Positions 1 through 11,038 of a DNA stretch of 24,025 nt are shown piece by piece. Numbering within the stretch: position 1 is the stretch's first letter; each line of letters starts with the position of its first letter. The translations under genes and the position numbers were made by a program. Location of the stretch: the NCBI GenBank assembly GCA_003118195.1, contig BEXV01000533.1, positions 69,474-93,498 on the forward strand, in the 5' to 3' direction. The stretch is from Hemicentrotus pulcherrimus (taxonomy: Eukaryota; Echinodermata; Echinoidea; Camarodonta; Strongylocentrotidae). Under the pieces are notes generated by a model. The model saw only the letters and a list, made by a program, of their open reading frames with translations, was not told the DNA's origin and searched no databases.

Positions 1-15
1 GGGGGGGGGGGGGGG
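1..15. repeat. Poly-G run at window start
   Basis: Fifteen G in a row at the very edge. It could be a true homopolymer or a sequencing/assembly end artefact. Confidence 0.7.
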
Positions 16-160
16 AGGCAACTTTGGCCTCGATTAGCTCGCTTTGCGAAATGCGCATGCGTAAGATGTTGACAAACGATATGATCAAGATCGATGGCGC
101 AACCTTCTAGATCCTGTGTGTTGTTGATATGAATGATTCGCTCGTAACTTTGTTTTTCAG

Positions 161-307
161 AAGGAAGAAGGCGTAGATCTATCTAAAGCTGGAGCATACT
201 AAAGTGCTATTAGTATTTGTAACTATTCTACGTGTATTTATTTCATAGAAGGATAAACTAACTTGGAGACGTTTAGATAGAAAAAGAAAGGCGGAAAATT
301 CGGAAAT
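161..307 (+). other. 5' UTR part of exon 1a
   Basis: The stretch before the ATG at 308 holds an in-frame TAG at 278-280, so translation cannot start further upstream in this exon. A pyrimidine run ending in tgtttttcag at 151-160 is a plausible splice acceptor. If it is used, the exon starts at 161 and an earlier non-coding exon lies to the left. Otherwise the UTR and transcription start are within 1-307. No TATA box or Inr is clear. Confidence 0.4.
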
Positions 308-482
308 ATGGCTACTAATGCCAGCCAGCGCCAGCAAGGACGTGTTCATACAAATGGCACCAACGTCAACGGGGATGCAACTGAAATAGACGGGGCAGCG
401 CTGGACCGGGACTCTCTCCGCCTGTCGTTCGGCAAGCTTGGTGAGAAGATGAATGATGATGAAACAGATCACCATGCCTCAT
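308..482 (+). CDS. AMPD2: AMP deaminase alternative first coding exon 1a
   Basis: The ATG at 308 has A at -3 and G at +4, with an in-frame stop at 278-280. It opens 58 codons rich in N, Q, D and T (starting [12 protein letters not shown]) and ends ...HHAS plus one base at the strong donor gtaagt (483). The phase-1 end matches the acceptor at 9223, which would complete the split codon as TTG. No domain is recognisable; AMPD N-termini are variable and thought to be disordered or regulatory. The exon assignment rests on the start context, the donor and the matching phase rather than on homology. About 8.7 kb of intron separates it from the common exon. Confidence 0.65.
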
Positions 483-3400
483 GTAAGTATCGAATATATA
501 GACATGATGATGATTGACTAACTGAAGAACAACTTCAGTTTTGACTGAAATTATGGAATGATTAATTTGAGTTTTGACTGATCATGTCTTTGCGAGTACC
601 GGTACTGTAGTCTGCCCTGACAGTCAGTACGGAGTAGCCTGGGCCTGGCCTAGTCTAGATCTAGATCTACTAGGGCAGGCCCTAGATCTAGATGATAGAT
701 CTAGATGTCTAAATCTAGATTCTAGACTGAAGTAATTGTAAATCAATAAGCATCAGTCATTTGACAATAAATTGTTCAATATTTATATAGGTCTAGTCTA
801 GACCCTATTAGACCTAGATCTAGAGTCTATGATTTATTTTGTAGACCTAGATCTAGTCTAGACTATGTCTTTCCATTTCATCCTGGCTTCACCAGGTCCT
901 AGATCCCTCTCCTCCAACTCCAAGGCCGGGTGTCAAAATTTAGCAGTTGGCAGTAGGGGCGTAGGTCCGAGATTAACGACTGTCAGCACAAACAAGCATC
1001 GTCTTTGTAAAAGCGGACAGCCGCTTCTGTAAACAAAAGGATTGTCCTCATTTTTGCTGGCGATTCTGATTTCCAATCCGTGCATTGGCGATGCAAAAAA
1101 AATGTTCCGCGATGGTTCATTTTGAATAACTTTGTACAGAGACTTTTTTTTTAAAATCCTGTGGAAGACGGCTAACCCATAAAAGTATGGGTATTATGTT
1201 ACACGCGATTTGTTTTCCACATCGCCAGCGTGCGTATCGGGAACCCGCAAAGTGCAGAAGAAGAATAAAATTTGCGATCGATCCTTACTTTTCAGGACAC
1301 ATTTTGTCTGCGTCCGTACTGGTTAATCAGCTTGGTCTTTTGGATAACCCATCGCTTCTCAATGCAAACTGAATGGGTTTGATTCCCAGTTCGGCTTAGG
1401 CCTACTCCTTTCATCTTTATGATTTATCCTATTTTTACAAGTGTAGAGGCTAGAGCCCGAACACTAAGAAGAGAGAGAAGATGATGAAGAACATTGAGAT
1501 GTAGGGACTAGGGTACCAGAAGACAAATAGACCTACTCCATTTCATCTTTGAGATATTTCCCTCACCACCCTAACTGGCATGATGATGAACTCTTAAAAT
1601 AAATGTCCCCTGAATGCATTTCATAAAAAATGAGGGCTTAATAACACCATTCTTGGACTTTTACACTTCATGACAAGCACCAACACCAACTTCAAGACAC
1701 CAGCACTCAAAATGAATGTGTACCTAGGCTAGTAGATCATCTATCATCAACCTTCTCCTTCTAGTGTAAGTGCTACTTCAAGGTGATTACGATTTTTATA
1801 AGTACCAAGAGAACACTGAGGAGATCATTTGTGAAACAAACCCACAACAACATGTCCAATTTTACAGCAACAAAAAAGAGTCTGACTTGACCTAATCATC
1901 TACAAAACTGTATGTTTAAAAATAAAACTTTTTCCAGCAGATGGATTGTATTGTGTATCTGGTGAGTATCCAGACGTTCTAAAATCTGGTCTAGATCTTA
2001 CATGTAAATACTACCGTAAATGGACAAAACAAAGGCAGACAAAATGTCAGAGAATTGAAAGTTGCAAAGGAAAAAAAATTGGCTGAAATGTAATTATACA
2101 TGTAAATTCAAAACTTTATATCAAAAACAATTTGAATAAAATTCTTTAAAGAATACAATGCAATTTGGCTCATATGCTCGTTAATGAAATGCACAAAGTC
2201 AGCTTGCTTCAATGTGTTTACATAAAATTACATGTACATCTATGTTTGCTTTTAATTCAAGAGTTGCAGATTTACGTTTTCAAGGTCTTGTTTTGTAGAT
2301 ACACACTATTCTAAAATTGCATTACCGGTATTCTAAATTGCACCTCCAAGTGAAATTACAGTGAAGGCAAATACTAGGGTTTACATGCACACAAAGGACA
2401 GCAGTCTGGAACTGTACAATGAAGCTGCCCACAAAGAGCCGTTGTGCTATTGTGTTCAGTCAGGTGTCCAACAGCTGATGTCCCCATGGTCTGTGTGTTG
2501 AAATCAGCTGGAGTCTGGAGATAAAGCTCTAGATAGCTCAGATGTCAACAAACTCCTGTTCCAGGGACACTATCATGGGAGTTCATTGCAAAATGTTCAT
2601 GCCTGTACTGTAGGCCTACGCATAGTATGATTAATGTTCTACCACAATGGATTTGAACATCAGTACATGTATGTACACGCACTGTAGGCCTAAATGTAAT
2701 CACAAAGGCAAAATAAGGCTATTACAAACATATTCGCAGCCTAAAGCACTGCCGTGCATTTATGGCTATTTCTATGTACATGCATGAGTCGTGTATCCAA
2801 CTTGTGAACAATGAAATGTACAAATGATGCTTACAATGCGTGCAACATTTGAAATTAAATGATGTTTTTCTAAAGATGAAATGGCTTGGGTACATACATG
2901 TATAGCATTTGACAATGTACTGGGAGTAGTGTATACATGTACATACATGTACATTCTGCAGTACATGTACATGTACATGTAGAATAGCACTTTCTGATAG
3001 GATAGCACAGATACTTTTGGATAGATAGCTAAACAAGTGCATCAGCCTTTACGCATCGTATGTGGCTCAATTACTGGTATGTTTCAGTTGAAAAAAAAAA
3101 ACAACAGATTTTTTAATATTGGAGAGCTTAACTGTAAGCAAAACTAAATGTAAACTGTATCATGTTATAGTACTCTATCCATGGCCACATTATTGGTATG
3201 TAAATGATTTCTGCTAGTACAATGGTGTTGTTGAGTCTTTTAACCAATATTTGAATTACTTTTTACTAGAAGTTAAAGTAAGAATCACATGGTGAGTACC
3301 AAATTCACTCAGCATCCAGGTTACTGAAAAGAGAATGCACACAAGGTTCACCACAGAATCATTGAAGCAGCTGGCTAGAGCATGGCAAATTAAATGTTCG

Positions 3401-6400
3401 GGATGGTGTGATCACCACACCATTGTTTTAATTTACCAATTTATTTTTGAACCAGCAACCTTGAAAACTAGGCCAATTATTAGTTCACTGATAATTAACA
3501 TTTGTACAGTATGCAAATGTCTACATGTGCTGCTGTACAGTGTATTCAGGTCATGTAAAGGACAATTGCATTGTCATTGAGGAGACAATGGGTTCTAACT
3601 CCTCCCACCCCTTTGCAGTTTGGTCATGTTATGTAATCAATGAAGAACTATCAGCTGTAAATACTATCAGCTGTAGCTGCACCCATTATTTATAGATAAT
3701 CGTCCATAATGATCCGTAATCCTCATTCAACCATGATAGAATGACTTCCTCAAACCAGCTGGTGTGTCTGTAAAACCTGCTGGGCAGCTTGGCTTCTGTC
3801 AGGTTGGTTCTATTTTTAGAACTACATGTACACATGTGTAGATTTCAAAGTTGTGTGGAGTTTTTTTTACATGAAACTTGTTCTTGACCACTCAAATGCT
3901 TGCCAGAAGCTAGTCAGACATAGCAACAACTATTGTATGCAAAGGGAATTGTACTCATAGCAGGTATTAAAACAAAATGGCTTACACTGTGTAAGAGAGG
4001 AACATGCATACATTGAAATTCAGTAGTTAAAGGGAAAGTCCACCCTGAACTTCAGGGTGGACTTTCCCTTTAAACAGGTCTATTGTTGTAATATGAAGGA
4101 AAAGTTACAATAGATTTCTAGAGGGGCAGGGTGGTTGACGAATTTGGGGACTCGTGTGACTTTGGTGCCTGTCAGTTTGGATAAGGAATGGGAATAATCA
4201 GGAAGCAGAAATAATTTTCTTGTTTTAGCCCTAAGGCAGGTCAAGTTGCTGGCCAATAGGTCAGGAACTGCTGGATTAGGTCATGGCTAAGCTCGTTTGT
4301 AATACCCATGTTTAGAACTGTTCTTACGATCAACCCAATGTACTTCCGTTGATTCACCTTACAGGCACTGAATGTTGCACAATTAGCACAGATGTCTTTG
4401 GGCGGCAGGAAATTGTTGGGGATATAGTTTCCACTTTAAATCTACCCAGTGATGTTTGTTTATCTGTCTTGTTCAAACATCCTAATTTAAACAATGTAAA
4501 CTGTATTCAACATATAAAAGAGACATTGATAGTTTATGAATTGTATTTATATTGAAATTTTCCCTCATGTGCTTATTCAAAAAGATAACCAGCTTCCAAA
4601 AAAGAAAAACAAAAGAAAAAAAGATTCACAGTTCTTCCTATACATGTAGTTGATGGTCCATTATACATGTACATGTACATTTTAAATTTACTTTTGTTTG
4701 TGAACTCTTTTTTGTATCAACAAATACAGAATTTTGATAAATTCTTTCTCAGGTTTAAACATTGTGCTGATTTTCATTGGATTCTACACAACCCATTTGA
4801 TAGTAGGCCTACACAGTGTGTAAGCCTGTTTGATATTTAAAATTGAATTGGGATTGCACAACTGACTTTTCTTTTAGACAATATTCTACAAAACAGACAG
4901 ATACAGGTATATTAAGGAACATTTACAATTACAATGTACATTGCAGAAAGAAGAAAAAATTGAAAAAACTTCCAGGTTTCTTTTCTATTGACTTTCATTT
5001 ACATTAAACAGGAAATACCCATTAAAAAACGTTGTTTTTGTGCCACATAGTACATGCACCGCATGTTTATGCTCTGCATGCGATAGCACCGAAGCAAAGA
5101 TAAGTCGAGTGAGCAAAAATCAGAATTATTTATTATTATTTGAGAGCTAGCCTTTACCCGAACAAACTTACAAAGTTTGGTTGACTAGTGTTTAGAAATA
5201 AATAAATTAACCCGTTGACTCCTGAATTATCTTATTCCCATAGACTTAACAAAGGGACCACCAGGTTCCCGTAAGCAATGGGTTAAGGAGTATGTTTTTC
5301 TATTTAGTGTTATGGGTGTTCATGCGTACATGTAGTTGCCTAACAACTACTGTCAAACTCCAGAACGTGAGAAAAATCTATGGTATTTGCTTGCAATGTA
5401 AATGCCCCTTCAGAGTCACTAAGCGCACAATCTCTTGAATGTCATGATAGACAAACCTAAAAAAAAACAAGAAATATATGTACATGTACTGTACATGGGC
5501 TTGGTTTGGGATGAGTGGAGGGTGGGTTGTCCTTTTTAAACTATCCCAATCTCAAATTAACCAGTTAATTTGCGTCTTCATCAACCAGCAGTTGCAATTA
5601 GCAGGATATTTGGTTGAGAAAATATCCAGAGAAATCTTGGTTTCTTTCCAAAATATCCCGCTATTTGGAAAGTAGCGGGCTAATTGACGCCCGTCCAAGC
5701 CAGTTTCTGATAAGTGTATCGGTCTGGTGAAGAAGCAATTTCGAGCTTCGGGAGGATATCACAAGTCTGAAAATAGCGGGTTATTTGGCAAACTCGCGCT
5801 GATGAAGACAGGCCTTCTGTTACATTCTGTACCGATTATCTGCTATCAATAATATTGCATTAACCCTGAGGGCTTCCTGCAATTGTGCTCCAACTCACAT
5901 TGTTTGATGAAATATCAATGAAAAGTGCAATTCCGTCTAAAATTATCAAGTGCTATAAGAAGGGTTGAGAATCATCAGTTGATGCTCAGTTTTGTCAGAG
6001 GAGAACATTGATGAGGAGCTACTTGTGTATTGTGATTGTAGTAGGAGCAATCCTATGAGACAACAAGTGATGCTTCCTTCAATTTAGTCTTTCTTTGAGG
6101 AGAGTGACCATCATTTCTGGAATAATTAAATTCTAAATGATCTTGGTTGATTTTAGGTTGATTTCTTTCAAACTTTATCTGTCACAACCGCTAATTGTCA
6201 TGCAAAACTTTGCTGAAGTTATTTGTTCAAGGATTGTTTTTTGTGAGAGTCTTTGAACTTACATGTACATATATTGTACATACAATTGCACATGTTATGT
6301 ACATGTACATGTAGACAAACCATTGTGTGGGAGCTGGACAAAACTGTTGCCATTTGACGGTTCTAACTCCCTGAACGATATTTTCTTCAAGAATATTCCC

Positions 6401-9400
6401 CACATATTGTCTGATCAATCATGAGCCAAGCAAGGAAGATGGACAAACCTTCAGGGGACACGACCCTGGTGAAGATCAGGAGAACCCTATCCAAGTTCTC
6501 TCCCTTCAAGCGCAGAAGAACCCAAAGCCTGGCTAAAGATACAGTTTCAAAGGCTACGGTTGAGGACAGGGTAGGCAGTGGTGAAAGCCTCCCTGCCATA
6601 GTGGCGCAGGACTGCACTATAAAGAACTGGTGTGACATAGCCATCATGGATACAGATTTTGTGAAGAGTGGTGAGAAATCCATGTCACTGCCATCAATCA
6701 TTGACAGCAAATGTAAAGCTGAAAATCGTCTCATAAGACCAGCAGGTAGGAAATGGAAATACCCTCTACAAAATTATTTTTTTTAAGAATCCTTACTCAG
6801 TTACTGTCTCAAAAAAACTCTCAATGATGTCAGAAACTTTCATGCAAATCAAGTACAGGTAACTTAATTACTAATTTCTCACTGTGATAAGTTTCATTCC
6901 ATACTGTTATAAAATTTCTTGCAATTTTTTAAGAGTTACACACTGTCCAAATTTAACAAGCATTTGATTATTCAGATTTTATGGTGTATCTGTCATGAGA
7001 AAGTAAAACTCAATTGAGTGGTTTAAGCACTTGACTTGACATTCAAAGGTTAATCTCCGACATGGCACTAAACTAATGTCCTTTAGCAAGGCATTATTTT
7101 ACATTTGCTACTCAATATCCAAGAGAAAAATGGGGACCCAGTAGGATGATAAAAGCATAAATTGTGTGAGTAATTGCCCATGCCCTCATGATGACCATAT
7201 GATAGGAATACTCCTCAGGGAGTGGAGCTGGTGCACATTGTGCGTGATTGAATCCAATGACCGGGGTAATAATATCTGTAAAGCGCTTAGAGACGGTATT
7301 CCATTTTATCAAAGAGCAATGTAAATCCAGATTATTATTATTATATTATATTTGTAAGGGATTATGTTATGTATTATAAAGCCTAATTTACTAAATGGCT
7401 ATTGTGTTCAGAACTTAAAGTTTCATTCATTTCAAGTCGTTGATAGATGTTGATGACACATTGTGATAGAAATGAATCTTCTGGATTTCACAACACGTTG
7501 CACAATAGTTCACTAAGTTTGTCTTCGCACCTTGCGCAATGTTTACTATTATGCTCTTTGGATCATACATTGTATATCACAATGGCTTGCATACTGTACA
7601 TATTTTGTATATATGCAGGTCAAAGACTTTGATGGTTCATCATAATACCCTGGCATTGCATAGTCTGCAAACACAGACTCTAATTTGACACTTTACCAAG
7701 ATTTTTAAATTATTGAGCAGAGCCTAGCGCTGTCAGTCTCTCTGACTGTGGACAAAACCTATGGTGTGCAATAGACCATGCAGTCTGCATCTTAGTTGTA
7801 CAGTAGTGCACAACAACTTCAAGGGTTTATCCCTGGAAGTAGAAATATACACCTGTACATGTATGAATGATGAATTTTATTTCCATGGATACCATTACAC
7901 ACTCTCATGATACGCTGTGATAACCTATACATACTAATTGGTAGAAACATACTAGTAGTCGTCAACTAAATACATACCTGGTAGGCTATAATTAAAGAAC
8001 ATCATTCGTTCGTTTGTGTCTCCTTAGATCAAGATTAATGTATCTTGATCTTCGGAGTAGAAAATCATTAGACGATAACTACATTAGGCTTTAATAGTGA
8101 GAATATGAATATTAGCCCAGGCCCTGTTGTACATGTACAGTATAAAGACTTTATATTAAATTTGATGGCAAATATACATGTACATGTATGTACATGTATA
8201 TGTACATGTACATGTATGTGACTGTAAATAAGAATTAGGGGACTGCAAATTTGTGATTAATTGGAGGACTTGCGATTGATATGGATCAATCGCATCTCTT
8301 TTAGAGACGGGGGCGTGATGTAAATGTACATGTACAACTGTACACGTATGCTAGAATGAAAATCTATCACTCCCCCAACTTTGTCTCATAATCTAATTAC
8401 CAATGCCTAGATTCACATGCAAAATAAATTAATGAACTTAAACGTGCGTGTGTGCAGTGATGAGAAATGTTGTGCTGACTCTTCTTGGTTAAAGGAGGAA
8501 TATTAACACTTGTATGGCAAACCCACAGCATACTTTTCAATGCTTAAGATATAAGCAGTGTAGGAATGGAAGTAATGCACTTGTTTGAAGTACCCCAAAC
8601 AATGGATCTCCAAGTCCAAAGTGTACATTTGTATTAACAATCTCATATTGTATAAGGTGTTGATTCAATGGGCTTTATCAAAAACACATTTCCTCATGAT
8701 GTGCTATTTGTCTTTTCCCCTTCTCTTTCATTTTATCTTGGATTCCGAGTAGTATTTACATTTATCTTACACTGTAGTAGGAGCTTGACCCCATGTGTGC
8801 GTTAGTTATCTGTTCTGATAAATCTATACAGTAGTTAATATCTATGTGAGCAGTGAGCCCCTAGTTGGAATTTACTACAAACCAATAGATAATACAGTTC
8901 ATTTGAGATAATTTGAACTTTGCGGTGAACTTCATTACCTAATTCTAGACTTGTAATTTGTAATCGTCATTCAATTAAATTGTGACAGCTTGTACATTAA
9001 TGAAAGTCATTTCACTTTAAAACTTACACTTTAAAACACAACATAATTGTGATGTCACATGGTCAGTCAAAAAGGCATTTACCAATAATGTGCGGGACCA
9101 ATCTGATGTTTAATGTAAATACAGTGTAAGCTTTTCAACAGCCTATGTTTTGTTTTTGTGTACAATGAATGAACAAGCTCTAATAACTCATTTCCTCTCA
9201 TTTTTGCTCATTGTTCATGCAGTGTCAGGCAGCAGTTCCCCCCACCATGTTACCCCCTTTTCACCATCGCGCACCCCTCGGTTTCCCAAACACAAGCCCT
9301 CTCCAATGGACAGCACCTATGCAGATCTCGCTCAGCAGGTAATCAATTATTTCTCCAAGCATCTAGAAAATGCCATGGATTTTGTGACATCTACATTTTG

Positions 9401-11003
9401 AAAAAGCTTTTTCTCTTCCTTCTACCATTTAAAGAACAGGCTTGTGAAAATAAAGGCACTTGCTAGATGTACATTAACATGAAAAAGTAAGGAGGTATGA
9501 TATTGAGACATGGCATTGTCACCAACGCCCAATGAAGAAGGATTAATGGTTTTTGGTACAATACAGACAAAATTGTTGCCAAGGAAGATCATAAAGTTTT
9601 CAATTTGAGTTTGATTGATCAAACTTTTGGAATTCATAACTTTCCTCTGGATGAAAAGAAAAACTTCCACTGATTTCCTTTCTTCATTCTTTTTTTGCTT
9701 TCATAAAAAATTCAGACAACTTGTCATCAGTGACAAATGACAGTTTTTGTTATAAGTTTGTGAAGTTCTTGCTTCTGATTGGTTATAAGCAGATTTTTGT
9801 AATTTGTCATTGAAAAAAAGGCTTTGTTCAGTTCCCAGGATGAACTTCTATTGTAACTCTCTCCTAGCTTTGGTCGACTAATGAAACAAACAGTGAACTG
9901 CCAATGTAGACTTTAACAACACAATGATACATGTACCACAATAACCCAAATATGGCAGTCTTGAGTCAGCAAATAAAACCTAATCTAAATATTTAATATC
10001 ACAAAACTTATCAGTTCATAAGAGATTGTATCAAACTGTAAAATTGCTTTTTTTTCTCCTTTGTCGATTTATACAGGTGCTGAAGGACTCCCGTACAGAT
10101 GAGTCCCGCTGTGCTAATTATGAATTCCCTGATGAGATACCCATTGAAAACATAGAGGAGAAGAACACCAGGGTTCAAAAGGTCGTCAGTTATGCTAGGT
10201 CGGTATTCCACAGAAATGGTGGTACTCGGTGGTGTAATATGTTGAAATATTAGGGAAAACTAACAACTTAGTAATAAGAACATGATCAACATTTCATTTA
10301 ACTTTATACAAGATAGATACATGTCATTCACCAGTTGGAATACAGTTTTGAATGGTAAAACCTATTCTTAGCTTTTATCTATCCTTCTTCAATACAAATA
10401 CAAATAAATACACAAATAGAAACAGAAAACAACATTCCATCCAAGAAAAAATGAAAAATGAAATCAAAGAGTGTTCAAATCAGACAGTATCACAGTAAAC
10501 ATAACATGTATTTGTATGTTCATCAACAGATAATTCATGATACAATTTCTCAAATAAGACAGTGGTAGTGCCATACTTATATAGGAAGGAATTTGCTGCA
10601 TAGGTTGCACGCGCAGACCCTTTTCAGTCCTTATATGCAACAGAGTGCCTGAACAAAGAGACTATATTGAATGCACGGTCTACTAAAGACGCTCCTGACA
10701 CAGCCAGAGACTGACATATCCGCGATCTCAATGCTTGTGACATAATATCCCATTTAAAGTTGCATGGTAAGAAATGCTATATTGCAGAAGAAAAACAAGA
10801 AGTTGAATAAAAAGGCTATTAAATGACATATTGATGTGACACAAACATAATAAACTAACTTTTTTCTGTCTCAAATTCATCACAATAATGCATGTTTAGG
10901 GTACAAAGAAAGATAACCCTGAATGATGTATTTCCTTGTCAGTGGCAGAAATGGAAGCAGCACCTCTATGCACAAACACACACACTCTCTCTCTCTCTCT
11001 CTT

Positions 11004-11038
<35 letters not shown>

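Larger units (their letters stand above)
483..6420 (+). other. Intron region between exon 1a and exon 1b
   Basis: About 5.9 kb with no coding exon that I can support. It holds TCTAGA-rich tracts (650-728, 790-864), a tRNA-like T-arm near 1374-1392, TACATG runs (2931-2982, 4663-4682, 6294-6314), the TTAA palindrome at 4027-4073, a small TTAA-ended element at 5207-5286 and an inverted-repeat block at 5574-5809. The promoter of exon 1b should lie at its right end, but I see no TATA box there. Confidence 0.6.
6746..9222 (+). other. Intron before common exon 2
   Basis: About 2.5 kb of intron. It contains a near-complete SINE (7012-7352), TACATG repeats (8173-8219) and two small hairpins (8026-8051 and 8271-8294). 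No exon is supported within it. Confidence 0.6.

Noticed and set aside
179..475. 98-codon minus-strand ORF opposite exon 1a
   Set aside because: Shadow of the 5' UTR and exon 1a on the other strand; no recognisable domain or splice logic.
2722..3042. 106-codon minus-strand ORF with Cys/His/Met/Tyr-rich text
   Set aside because: Much of it is the TACATG repeat translated; no domain.
6387..6734. 115-codon minus-strand ORF opposite exon 1b
   Set aside because: It is the antisense shadow of exon 1b, has no family resemblance, and the + frame has the start context, donor and matching splice phase.
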